From the NCBI GenBank assembly GCA_016713885.1, contig JADJOF010000003.1:248001-312000 (forward strand): a DNA stretch of 64,000 nt. The letters run 5' to 3'. Below are positions 28,786-38,161 of the stretch, piece by piece; positions within the stretch are counted from its first letter, which is position 1, and every line of letters begins with the position of its first letter. This stretch comes from Bdellovibrionales bacterium (GTDB lineage: Bacteria > Bdellovibrionota > Bdellovibrionia > Bdellovibrionales > JAMPXM01). The notes below the pieces were generated by a model, which saw only the letters and a list, made by a program, of their open reading frames with translations, was not told the DNA's origin and did no database searches. The position numbers and the translations under genes were made by a program.

Positions 28786-29898
28786 TAAAAATCAACACGA
28801 GACGAGTGTGACGGGAGGCAGCGATGCAAAGGCCTCTCGCCTTGCTGCTGAGATGAGCCATATCGGTCTTGGTTTGCCGTACACCGCAAAGACCCGAGAG
28901 CTTCTGCCTAAATATGCTCTTCAGGTTTTTAATTCTGGAAAAATGGGTCATTACAGTCTGCCGTTGCAGTACGGAAACGTGATGTTTCGATTCAAGCCTC
29001 ATGTGAAAAAACGTTCGACGTGGTCCGCGAGAGATAGTCTGGGTATGTCAGGGATTGAGGTCCCGCTTCGGACAAACTCAATTCGAGCACACTCCGGCGC
29101 CAAATGTAATGGCTACTGCGAAGCCCAAGTCTGGGGTGATCTCGATAGAGCCGATGTGGCGTCAATTGTTGTTCCTGAGGGGCTGGCTATCACTGATGAA
29201 ATGAAGAGATTTAACGTTCCGGTCTATACTTATAAACAAGACGAGAAGTGCAAGTATGTCTGGGGTGGACCTATCGTACCTGGGTGTGAGAGAGCGATAT
29301 CGATTGCAGGTGTTGAGCTTTCCAAGAAGCCGGCGTATACCCCTGAGAATAAATCGACCGATGTAAAAACTGCTCCAGCTGTGCAGTCGATAGACGCTGT
29401 TCGCGATTTGGAAGGAAGGAGACGAATCCGGTAAAGAAGTCGTTACTCATGAGTAAGCGTCTCTCGTTGATGTCATCGTCTGATCTCCTTGCTTCTCTCT
29501 CGAAGACGGCACTGCCTAAGCCGGATTACTATGCTTCGACCAATCGAGACTTGGCTGAAGAAAGAACGAGGATTCTGGCTGAGTTAACTGGACGAAAAAA
29601 GGATGAGACGGCATTGAAAATTTTGGAGAATGAGGCGGTGGAGGGTCAATCGGCTGGAAGTCGAGCGGTGGCGCTATCGGGTCTCGGCGATCTGCCGCCT
29701 GCGTCGCTTCGATTGATTCTACTGCAAGCCCTAAAGAGCGAAGATAGGCTTTTAAAGCGAGTCGCGTTCTATATGGCACTTGATATGAAAGAATGGACGT
29801 CAGACGCGGAACTGCTGAAGGCTCTTGAAGTGGCCGATAAACCGCTGTTACAGCGGATTCAATCTGAGAAACTCTGCATAGAGGAAAAGTATGACTAA
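28786..29898 (+). pseudogene. 3' part of the IS4-split paralogue (frame break near 29420)
   Basis: It continues the 27135 gene in frame from 28786 (NQHETSVTGGSDAKASR) and matches the upstream paralogue: AEMSHIGLGLPYTAKTRELL, YGNVMFRFKPHVKKRSTW, YCEAQVWGDLDRADVASIVV. At about 29415-29420, in the tandem GGAA stretch, one base appears to be missing; correction gives KETNPVKKSLLMSKR and a continuous HEAT-like tail to 29898. The tail repeats AVALSGLGDLPPASLRLI. Without the insertion sequence the full protein would be about 500 residues. Confidence 0.8.
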
Positions 29899-30415
29899 CC
29901 TTATGAGCTCGATTTCAGTGGTGGCCGTTTTGCTTTTATCGGTGAACTCAGGCTCGGCATCGGAACATTGTGATGTGCAAGCGATGCAGAAGAAGAGCGA
30001 CCTACGATTTTTTCGGGGAGCGAATGTCGATGAGGAGTGGCTATCGACGTCAGAAGATGCATCACGCCTGTTTCGGTCGCTAGGAATGGTTGAGAATCAG
30101 CAGCATGATTCGAAGAGAAGGATAGCCAATCTTGAGCCCTGCGAGGTCGCGGAATCTGACTATCAACACTATAGCCGAAACGACTTGCCGATGTCGCTCC
30201 TGGTGACTGGCAGTTGTTCGCGCCGGCTCGCCGTCAAGCTGGGACTTGCACCCGTTGTCATCGAGAACTATGGATCAATGGAAAGCCCAACGCCAGTGGT
30301 GTGGAGCGGAGTTTCTGTTTGTACAGATGGCAAGACGATTTCAATGTGTGATAAGACGACAAAAGCAATGAATCAATGTCTTATCAAGCTCATTCGGCGG
30401 CGTTCGTCGCAGTAG
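29891..30415 (+). CDS. Small exported protein of unknown function
   Basis: ATG 29891 overlaps the preceding stop by eight bases. Signal peptide (SSISVVAVLLLSVNSGSA), then 150 residues with six cysteines, possibly three disulfides. FFRGANVDEEWLSTSEDA could be an R-motif plus STS-like region of an ADP-ribosyltransferase, but no E-x-E follows, so the function is left open. It is the last gene of the rightward operon and ends two bases before a convergent gene. Confidence 0.55.
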   Translation: MTNLMSSISVVAVLLLSVNSGSASEHCDVQAMQKKSDLRFFRGANVDEEWLSTSEDASRLFRSLGMVENQQHDSKRRIANLEPCEVAESDYQHYSRNDLPMSLLVTGSCSRRLAVKLGLAPVVIENYGSMESPTPVVWSGVSVCTDGKTISMCDKTTKAMNQCLIKLIRRRSSQ

Positions 30416-30417
30416 AT

Positions 30418-31584
30418 TTACTTGGCGACTTTTGTAAGGCAGCCCATTGCATTGTCAAAATCGGACTTTTGCAGTGACGGATTCTTTTTTAGAGACTTCT
30501 CCGTCCAGACGGTAACGGCCTTTTCGATATCGCCGTTTTTTATTTCACCTTTGATCTCATAGAGCAGGCGATTGAGGAGTTTAGCATCAATTTGATTTTC
30601 AACGAGCTGACTCTTTTCGAGAATTGTATTGATGTTTGTTAGGTTGATTGTGCTATCGCCGCGCTGAACTCGTAGGATGTCGTTGACGTGACTGATTGTC
30701 TCTTCTTGGAGACGGATAGTTGAGGAGAGCGCACTGTGCTCCGGCGTGCCGCTCGCTAGCCCTTTCAACTTTTCCTTGGATTCGTCAAGACGCCGATGAA
30801 GCGCTCCATATTTCTCAGCAAGTTCTGGTTGTTTCTTGAGCGCAGCGCCTACGTCTTTGGCGTGACGGTTTGAAATCTAAACGCCGACGCGCCCGTTGAT
30901 ATCGCGAACGTAGTTCTCTTCAGTCCTCGCTATTTTGCTATTTTGAGGTGAAAAGAAATCAGTGCTTCCGGCCGCAGGCGCTGTCTTGGTTCGATCAGCA
31001 GTTGACGAAACCCGGTTACGGATTTGGTCACCTTGCTTGCCGATCACTTGAAAACACTCGAGTTTGCCAGTCTTTGGATGTATCCCTTTCGCGAGAACCA
31101 GTCCTTTTGATACTGTGACGACAAGATGTTGCCCCTGAAGTTTGGCATCGGCGTCAACCATCCACGATTCGTTCTGAGGTTCGGCACACTGACTTGGATC
31201 TGCGGGTTTGAGATGTTTTGTGAGCCATTCGCCTGTAATTGGAGCTTTCTCAAGTTTGTTGCGAACGGCGGTCATGGCTTCTGCGAACTTTGCTGATTTC
31301 GAGAGCGCGGACACGACGACTTTTCCGGTGATGATATCGACACCGACGTAGCTGATGACACCGCAAACCGCTTCGGCAATGACGCTTGGATCGAGGCATG
31401 TTAGTCCGGTCCACTCCTTGGCCATAGTTTCAGCGATGGACTGAGTCACTTCGGCGAGCCAGCTTCCGACGATCTTATGTGGGGATGAATCGTAGGCTGC
31501 CCGAGAGACGGCGGCAAGCGTGCCGCTAATGCCGCCTTTCTCATAGTGCTTATATAGGCTTGCGGTCGTCATCTTAAATAAAAC
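30418..31584 (-). pseudogene. 3' part of an exported-protein gene split by an IS200-like element
   Basis: The sequence reads from LFKMTTASLYKHYEKGGISG to DNAMGCLTKVAK and includes an Ala/Val-rich hydrophobic hairpin (VCGVISYVGVDIITGKVVV). An in-frame TAG at 30877-30879 separates ...RDINGRVGV from ISNRHAKDVGAALKKQPE. Either a nonsense change or two compensating indels would explain it. The 5' part lies at 32204-33220. Joining ...PKDPV to LFKMTT across the element keeps the frame. Confidence 0.6.
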
Positions 31585-32207
31585 AGGTAATCCGCCGCCT
31601 TTGGCGGCGCGACTCCCATAGGTTTGACCGTCCCGGCGTTTGCGTCGAAGGCACTGAATAAAGAAAACTCCTCCGTTCAACCAAACGTGCTCTGCAAAGC
31701 GCGTAACGAACGGAGGATAAGTGAACGATTGGAAAGTCCTATCACATGTCAAATGGGAGTGTAAGTACCACGTCGTCATGGTGCCGAAGTACCGCATGCG
31801 ATTGATCTGTGGCCGGCTGAAGCGGGAGATCGGGCCGGTGCTGCGAGAGTTGTTCAGGCAAAAAGGTGTCGAGGTGTTGAGGGCTATGCGATGGCGGATC
31901 ATGTACACGTCTGCGTAAGTGTTCCGCCGAAGCTGAGCATCTCGAAGTAATAGGTTTTGTTAAAGGTAAGAGCGATTCAAATCCATCGGCGGTATCTGGG
32001 CAGGAAGCAGAATTTTACGGGATTTCACTTCTGGAGCCGCGGTTACTGCGTGAGCACGGTGGGTCGGGATGAGTAGATGATTCGCGAGTACATCAAGAGT
32101 CAGGAATCAGAGGAGCGGCGAGAAGAAGCAGCGCAACTGAGTATGCTTGAGGGTCCTTCAGGACCCAAGGGCGGCGTCCGCGGCCCCCTTTGAGGGGGCG
32201 GATTCAT
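31585..32207 (+). mobile_element. IS200/IS605-type element, degraded
   Basis: About 620 bp with subterminal hairpins instead of inverted repeats: CGCCGCCTTTGGCGGCG near 31594-31610 at the left, and GGGTCCTTCAGGACCC plus CGGCCCCCTTTGAGGGGGC near 32150-32200 at the right. There is no target duplication, as expected for this family. Boundaries are approximate, inferred from the reading frame of the split host gene. Confidence 0.75.
31721..32150 (+). pseudogene. IS200-type TnpA (Y1 transposase), decayed
   Basis: GTG 31721 has GGAGG upstream. The N-terminus (NDWKVLSHVKWECKYHVVMV) is typical TnpA. After a frame change near 31875 the HuH motif appears in YAMADHVHVCVSVPPK, and later NFTGFHFWSRGYCVSTVGRDE followed by MIREYIKSQE with the catalytic Tyr region. 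Extra stops (including TAG after GRDE) and frame changes show loss of function, or errors plus a nonsense change. Confidence 0.8.
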
Positions 32208-33220
32208 ACCGGGTCCTTTGGGCCCGGTTTCTGATTTGTTGAAACGAGAGTGTCAGAGGAAACCTGGACCGCGTTTCCGACGCTATCCTTGATTTTCTGA
32301 GGAGAGATGTTTTTCCAAATTTTTTGAAAGCTCACGTCAGGCGCTTCGAAGTTCGAGATCGCGTTTCCAGCGGCCTTCAGCTGTTTTGCAGAAAAGCTCA
32401 AAAACTTTGGGATGAGCATGACGAGATCTTTAACCGAACCAAAGGCACCTTTTGCGCCACCATAGAGGCAGCTGATTGCGGCGCGAGAACCATGGATAAG
32501 CGGGTTTGAGCCCTTGTATCCAATGCCTAAGGTGTCGAGCATAGAGGCGGTTTCGGGATTGTAGAGAAAGGTCTCTTTCTGGCAGTCCGGCGATTTACTG
32601 GCGACAGAGGCCTTTACCGCAACTTCATTGAGCGCTCGAAAATTGGCCGTGAAGGTCTTTTTTTCATCATCGCATTGGTAACAATCGAGACACTCATTGA
32701 GGGCCGACAGCTCATCGGATGCAGGCGTGCGCTTGTGAGGATTCGTCTCGTTGATAAATGGCAAAAGCTCACTTCGATCAAGGCGCTGTTTTGTTCGATC
32801 TAGAGGTCGGAGTAAACTGATGTGACTGAAACGGCCCGGTTCTGCAATATGCACTTCTAGAAAATGAATGCCGACGCCATCTGGTTGGAGGTAGTGACCT
32901 GCAATGTAGAGCTGCGAGCGATTGTTTCTGAGCTCAGTCTCGTAGAATGAAAACACGATATTCTTGAAGCCGAGCTTTTCCATGCTCGCCTTGCGAACGA
33001 GATAGATTCCCCTTAAGGCATGTTCGACGTCGGCCTTCGATAGCGGGAAGGTCTCTGGATCAAGATGGTCAACGTATGTGGCTGTCGAGTCTGCGTTCTT
33101 CCAGGCGCGGTCAACACCGGGTAGATCGATGGCCACCCATTCGCGGGAGAGCGCAAAGAGATCTTGAGCAAAGAAAGTCACGATAAGAGTGCATACAAAG
33201 TGTTGTAAGACTGATTTCAT
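32204..33220 (-). pseudogene. 5' part of an exported-protein gene split by an IS200-like element
   Basis: ATG 33220 has AGGAGG five bases upstream and a signal peptide (VLQHFVCTLIVTFFAQDLFA). The mature part has eight cysteines, including CLDCYQCDD, and a Gly/Ala-rich segment near the end. The reading frame runs into the element and stops at 32204-32206 inside element sequence. The stated 3' part continues at 31584. Family not recognised. It is the last gene of the leftward operon that contains the two ART genes. Confidence 0.6.
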
Positions 33221-33322
33221 AGACCTCCTTCCTAAGATGGAAATGGCATGGATCATCGCGAAATGGTCCATATTTTCTCATCGGAACAACGCGGCTAGGA
33301 GTGTTGAGACGACAGTCTAGTT

Positions 33323-34561
33323 TTACTCGACTTCTTCCATCGTAAAGACGGTGTGGTCGGGGTTCTTTTCTATGCTGATCACCTTAAAGCGGGCACCTGG
33401 TTTAAAAAGCACCTCTTTCTCGTTATTGTGCTTCGAGTACGGCGCGATATAGCGGCCAGTCTTTGAGTGAATGACGAACCGATAGCGGGCATCAAACCCA
33501 GAATCGATTGCGGCGCTGGTGTAGGCTTTGTACTCAACGACCTCGCCAACTTGGTGTTGAGCTAGAACTTCGGGCGGTAAGTCAAATGCGCCGCGATTCA
33601 CGATTCCGCGGTATGGCTTAACCCTATCGAGTGCTCGATTGAGAACAGGTACGACGGTATTGATATATCGCCTGGCGCTTGGCGTTTGAACTGTCGGATG
33701 AGTTCGGAGAGCTTTGTTGAGATTGGTAAAGCCGTCGCCAGTGTAGAAATAGAGAGATAGAACTTCTGCGACGGAGTGCCGACAATCCACGTATTGATCG
33801 GAGGTCCGTATTGGAAGAGTCGCGGTTTCGGCAGCAAGATCAATGTAGTCTTGAATTCGACTGCCGGCCTCCCTGAGTCTTTGAACTTTATCGATGCTCG
33901 ATCGGCCTGTTTTGATTTTCTCTAATCGGGTATTGGTTTCATTCTCGTCCAGTCGCGAGCGCATACTAGCAGAAAGTATATCTGCGAGTTGGTGGAGATC
34001 TGAGTCACTAGCGGGGCGATCCCGTTTGGGGTCCATCAGCGGTCTCAAAATTAATGCCAGTTTGCTGTTGATGGATTTTGGCTGTGTGCGGTCAGTGATA
34101 AGAGATAGAAACTTTTGAAAGTCGGGGTCCTTGTAGGACTTTAGATCTTTGGTTTCGATGAATCTTGCAATGGCCGACCGAGAAGACGCGATGTGCTTAC
34201 TGAGCCGCAGACTCGCTTCGGCTTCTTGAACAGAATCGGAGATCGACTCGTCGTCGAGGGGTTCATAGAGGCCATGATAAAATAAAAGGAATGCACTGTC
34301 GCTTTTATGCAGTTGTTCGGAACTGTTACTGAGGGCTTGACTCAGTTCGCTGATTTTTCTGGTTGGCTTGATTTCACTGAGCGAGCACTCCTCGGCCGGA
34401 CCGAGTTGTGATGCTGTTGGTTCAGCGCAATAGTCGCTGAGTATCATTGCTTCGGTATTGTCGATGCCTGGTCCGACGTTATTGGCATAGCTGGTGGCGC
34501 AGATGAGCGTAGCGAAAACAGCCCCGACGACTGACAATGCTTTGGTCTCGCGTGGCATCAT
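33323..34561 (-). CDS. Exported ADP-ribosyltransferase (R-S-E type), paralogue 1
   Basis: 412 residues with signal peptide (LSVVGAVFATLICATSYA), a helical N-terminal domain, then an ART domain from about residue 255. The R motif is in GIVNRGA (R323). The STS position reads YTSAA (S349 kept, the following two residues changed). The catalytic E-x-E is E381-K-E383 in NNEKEVLFKPGARFKV, preceded by FVIHSKTGRYIAPYS. These match the ADPrib_exo_Tox pattern of enzymes that transfer ADP-ribose from NAD to protein targets. The altered STS may lower activity. It would act outside the cytoplasm; target unknown. Confidence 0.82.
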   Translation of the reverse strand: MMPRETKALSVVGAVFATLICATSYANNVGPGIDNTEAMILSDYCAEPTASQLGPAEECSLSEIKPTRKISELSQALSNSSEQLHKSDSAFLLFYHGLYEPLDDESISDSVQEAEASLRLSKHIASSRSAIARFIETKDLKSYKDPDFQKFLSLITDRTQPKSINSKLALILRPLMDPKRDRPASDSDLHQLADILSASMRSRLDENETNTRLEKIKTGRSSIDKVQRLREAGSRIQDYIDLAAETATLPIRTSDQYVDCRHSVAEVLSLYFYTGDGFTNLNKALRTHPTVQTPSARRYINTVVPVLNRALDRVKPYRGIVNRGAFDLPPEVLAQHQVGEVVEYKAYTSAAIDSGFDARYRFVIHSKTGRYIAPYSKHNNEKEVLFKPGARFKVISIEKNPDHTVFTMEEVE

Positions 34562-34582
34562 TGGCCAGTTTCCAATCGTCAG

Positions 34583-34837
34583 TTAGTCGCTGAAAGTCGA
34601 CTGCATTTTTTTTTGCAGAGCCGGCGACGGAGGGGGATCGTTTTTATGCTCTTCGTAATAGCTTAGCGCCTCTTCGACTTTCCGCTTTTCTTCTTCTGTG
34701 AGCTGAGAGGAAGCTTTTTTGGTGTGGAGCTTTTTCGATGTACTTTGTGGAGGTTCTTGGCCAAAACTTTGTGAAGGCAAGCCACTGAATGCTGTTGTCG
34801 AGAGAATGACAATTCCTACGAAGACAGGCTTGGTCAT
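34583..34837 (-). CDS. Small exported charged protein
   Basis: 84 residues starting at ATG 34837 with AGGAG upstream. A signal peptide (VFVGIVILSTTAFSGLPSQS) precedes a Lys/Glu-rich helical mature part of about 55 residues. It sits between the two ART genes, 21 bases before one and about 85 after the other. It could be a periplasmic partner or inhibitor; this is a guess from position. Confidence 0.55.
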   Translation of the reverse strand: MTKPVFVGIVILSTTAFSGLPSQSFGQEPPQSTSKKLHTKKASSQLTEEEKRKVEEALSYYEEHKNDPPPSPALQKKMQSTFSD

Positions 34838-34921
34838 GGGATCTCCTCTGACGATCGACGTCTTATTCTGATCGGCTTTTTCTTCGTTTTGAACACCAGA
34901 GGAAGGTCTAGATTGACGACG

Positions 34922-36252
34922 CTATTCGACGACTTCGTCGAGAACGAACTTTGTGACGGGGCCCTCCTCGACGACTTCGAGAACTTTAAACTTTGTTCCC
35001 GGTTTAAACAGCACCTCTGCCTCTCCGTAGGAGCTCGAGTAAGGCGCTACGTAGCGGCCAGTTCGAGAGTGAATGACAAAGAGGTGCGGTCTTTGCCATC
35101 CAAGACCGAGTGACGTACTGACATAAGACTTATATTCAATCGTGTGGCCAACTATCTTATGCTCTGCAAGGACATCCTCTGGGAGAGCGGCTCCTCGGCG
35201 GACAATGCCTATGTAGGGCTTTAGCTTGTCGAGAGCCGCATTCAGGCTCGGAGTGACGGCTGCGGCAATCTTTCTTTCTAGCTCTGAGCGCTTATTTTCC
35301 GGTTTGCGGAGTGCTGAGTTGATTGAAGCATATCCACTGCCCGTATAGTAGGAGAGTGCCAGCACGTCACTTGGAGAAAGAGAGCAGTCAATGTATTTTG
35401 GTAGACGGGCGCGTATGGCGATAGACTTTTTTTTCGCGAGCCAATGAAGAGTGGCGTTAGGATCACCTTCTGGGGATTCTGCGAGCATCTTCTTAGCTGC
35501 TTCAAGCTCCTTTAGAAAGTAGCGCTCTGCTTCTTTCAGATCAGGCAATGTTCCTTTTGGACAGGGAAAGAGGCAATGATGCTTTGAAGAATGGAGAGTT
35601 CTGTGCTGCTGAGTTTTGGTGAATTTTGTTTCGTCTGAGATGCCTTTTTTAGAATCTCAATTTCTTCCGTATTGTATTTATATGGAGATTTGGCTTGGTC
35701 TGGCTGTAGCTTTTTGATCTGCACTAAGCTCTCTGTTAAGCTCCTCAAAATGAACTGGACACTTGGAGCTTTCAGGCTTTCATTTTCTGGCGTTTTCGAC
35801 GTTATCGTCTCAATCACTTTTGACGATTTAGAGAAGAGGATCGCCAGCCGAATGCTTTCTAGTTGTATTTGGATTGCGGCAGGGTCCGGATCGGATGTGT
35901 CGAAGGGGTAGTGGTCCCGGTAGAAGGTAAACATATCTATATCGCGTTGACGACTGGAGTGTGCTGTGAGCGTTTTATCGAGGTGACGCTGGATGAGTTC
36001 CATATCAGCAAGCGTTTGTTTGTTCATTTGCTTGAGATCGGTGCAAAGCGGTCCGACCAGAGTTTTAGTTGGCTCGGGCCTGTGATCTGATTGCATGGCG
36101 CAAAGATCTTTCTCTATACGTTTGATCATTTCACTTGCGTGTTTGGTAATATCGGCTGGCGGTTTTGCGAGTTCACTTGGGTCGGCAACGGCCGAGTTTA
36201 CAAGTGTGACTAATGCGAATATCGGAGCGAGGGCTACAACCGAAGACGACAT
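34922..36252 (-). CDS. Exported ADP-ribosyltransferase (R-S-E type), paralogue 2 (frame break near 35547)
   Basis: Signal peptide (ALAPIFALVTLVNSAVA) and helical N-domain lie in one frame to 35536; the ART part lies in another from 35548. Adding one T (minus strand) at 35546-35549 joins QKEH to LPDLKEAERYF and gives about 443 residues, colinear with paralogue 1. Motifs: R in GIVRRGA, STS in YKSYVSTSLG (about 35109-35120), and E-A-E in YGEAEVLFKPGTKFKV (35015-35023). All three are intact, so this copy is the better candidate for activity. The first 158 bases overlap a rightward gene head-to-head. Confidence 0.82.
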
Positions 36253-37366
36253 ACCCTACGCATCGGCGGGATGCGGTGCTTTCTTTCCGGACGATGGTCC
36301 AGAAGGTCTATCTGGTCAGTGGAGCAGCGAGTCCGTTCATCCGAAGGGACAGGTGTGGATAAATCGTCAGCGCGAACAAAAAATCTCTTTCGATTGCGCT
36401 TCTATGTCGTCATCGTCAGCCTGGTGTGACGTCGCTGGCGCTATTGGAAATGCCGGCGCTGCCGGCTGTGTCGATAATATTCGTCGCATATTTTCTTCGG
36501 ATTCTGGGTCTCGAGTTGGATTTGATGTGTCCAAAACCGAACTTGCTTTAAAGCACAGTCTAACGGCAAAGCAGCGCGCGCTCTCTGAAGTCGCGGCAAA
36601 GAAGGAATCCAAAGACATTTACACGGCGGCCGAGCTTGCTGAAGAGAATCGAAGACTTGTGAAGAGTGGCTTTACGGAAGAAGACATTTCCAAACTTCGC
36701 AAAGAGGGCATTCTGACCAATTCCGTGCTCAGTATGCAAAATGGCGCACCAAAAGGGATTGAGATTTTGTCGGCAAATTACGATGAACTGGCGAGTGCAA
36801 ATTTGAAAAATCTTGGATCAAAAAATGTAAACTACATTATGGGTGAAAATGGTTCGCTCTATGTTTCGAGAGAGCCCCTTAAGCTTCCACAAGACAAACT
36901 TGTCGTTTTAATGAATAATGCAAAGAATGGGGAGTCAGTTCTCGTTCGAGAAGCCGGAGTTCTAGAAGTGGCTCCGGCCGGCACTGCGTTTAAGTTCAAA
37001 CCGAGCTACGGTTTTCAGTCGAGCAGTGCAGAAACTCGCGAAATGGTTGAGAGCGTTTCGGCTATGAGCCCCGGGGTCCGAGTGTCCTATCAGGCGTCAG
37101 CTGCAATTCCTCATGGGCGGGTTGTGAATTGCCTCGACATCATGAGCGCACAATCAAAGGGGAAGAACTTTGTCCTCGATCGTGTCATCGGCGAGAATCT
37201 AGTCACGACGACGGCTATTGCGGCGGGAGAGTTTGCGGGAGCCGGTCGTCTCGATACGGCGACAGGGCAACATGTTGTTATGGCCGACATGATTGGTACC
37301 AATGTGAACTCGGTCATTGGGGCTGCTGTCGGAAAGCACCTTGTGCTCGGAACTCAAACTTCATGA
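36095..37366 (+). CDS. Exported protein of unknown function
   Basis: 423 residues. The N-terminus from ATG 36095 reads as a good signal peptide (RLIISLACLVISAGGFASS), but no ribosome-binding site is evident, and this segment lies antisense to the signal peptide of the ART paralogue. The mature part has a charged helical middle (about 150-210) and a Gly/Val-rich C-terminus. It carries four cysteines near residues 60-130. Family not recognised. Confidence 0.5.
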   Translation: MAQRSFSIRLIISLACLVISAGGFASSLGSATAEFTSVTNANIGARATTEDDIPYASAGCGAFFPDDGPEGLSGQWSSESVHPKGQVWINRQREQKISFDCASMSSSSAWCDVAGAIGNAGAAGCVDNIRRIFSSDSGSRVGFDVSKTELALKHSLTAKQRALSEVAAKKESKDIYTAAELAEENRRLVKSGFTEEDISKLRKEGILTNSVLSMQNGAPKGIEILSANYDELASANLKNLGSKNVNYIMGENGSLYVSREPLKLPQDKLVVLMNNAKNGESVLVREAGVLEVAPAGTAFKFKPSYGFQSSSAETREMVESVSAMSPGVRVSYQASAAIPHGRVVNCLDIMSAQSKGKNFVLDRVIGENLVTTTAIAAGEFAGAGRLDTATGQHVVMADMIGTNVNSVIGAAVGKHLVLGTQTS

Positions 37367-37390
37367 CGTCAATGGCGGTTCGCTCCGGGC

Positions 37391-37690
37391 ATGGGCATGG
37401 GGATGATCGAAGTTCAAAAGCAGATTCACGGTGCCGTCCTTGAAGAGGAAGAGCAGAAAATCGCCGAGGATATTGCGGCCTTTAACCGAGCCCATTTTTT
37501 AGCTCGTCTGCCGGTCAATCACTATTTTGACAAGTTTGTTGTCCAGAAGCTGCCAAGCATGATTTTTGATGCCTGCCGTCGGCGCCCGGGCCTTAGCGTT
37601 GTTCTCGGGCCCCGTGCGGTCAGAATCTATGAGCGCTACGGGTCGGCTTCGATCTATTTCGGACTTCGCAATTCGATCGTCGGTGAATAG
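37391..37690 (+). CDS. Small protein of unknown function
   Basis: Up to 99 residues; ATG 37391 and ATG 37403 are both possible starts. No signal peptide. The body is compact (NRAHFLARLPVNHYFDKFV; VVLGPRAVRIYERYGSASIYFGL) and looks coding rather than random. It lies 25 bases after the previous gene, probably in the same transcript. Confidence 0.4.
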   Translation: MGMGMIEVQKQIHGAVLEEEEQKIAEDIAAFNRAHFLARLPVNHYFDKFVVQKLPSMIFDACRRRPGLSVVLGPRAVRIYERYGSASIYFGLRNSIVGE

Positions 37691-37693
37691 ACG

Positions 37694-38107
37694 TCACGTT
37701 TCTTCGGTATTGATCATGTGATGGGCCACACGGTGGAGGGCCGCCATGAGAAACTTAGCTTTGGCTGGATCGACACCACGGACCTCAAGCGCCTTGGCCA
37801 TGCAGAGAAGCCATTGGTCGCGTTCACTTGGGCCAATCGGGAAGGGAAGATGTCGCATGCGAAGCCTGGGGTGGCCATACTTTTCCCAGTAGAGCTGCGG
37901 TCCGCCCATCCAGCCTGATAAGAAAAAATAGAGCTTCTCGATCGCGACATCGAGACTTTCCGGGTGCATGTCACGAATAGGCTTCACCTCTGGAAGCGTA
38001 TCCATTTGGTGATAGAACTCGCGAACGAGCGCTTCAACGCCTTCGGCGCCGCCAAGATCATGGAAGAGAGAATCGGGACTTTGCTGGGAATCGGATTGAT
38101 CAGTCAT
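37694..38107 (-). CDS. Group II truncated haemoglobin
   Basis: ATG 38107 begins MTDQSDSQQS. B10 Tyr is Y32 (REFYHQM), the proximal F8 His is H86 (RMRHLPF), and the G8 Trp is W99 (RDQWLLCM); GWMGGPQLYWEKYGHP is typical of trHbO. These globins bind oxygen or detoxify nitric oxide and peroxide in the cytoplasm. Length is normal. It ends three bases from the convergent small gene. Confidence 0.92.
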   Translation of the reverse strand: MTDQSDSQQSPDSLFHDLGGAEGVEALVREFYHQMDTLPEVKPIRDMHPESLDVAIEKLYFFLSGWMGGPQLYWEKYGHPRLRMRHLPFPIGPSERDQWLLCMAKALEVRGVDPAKAKFLMAALHRVAHHMINTEET

Positions 38108-38161
38108 GAGCGGGAAGAGTTTCCTCCCGCTCGGGACAAAGATCAAGTGTCGAGTTTTGAA

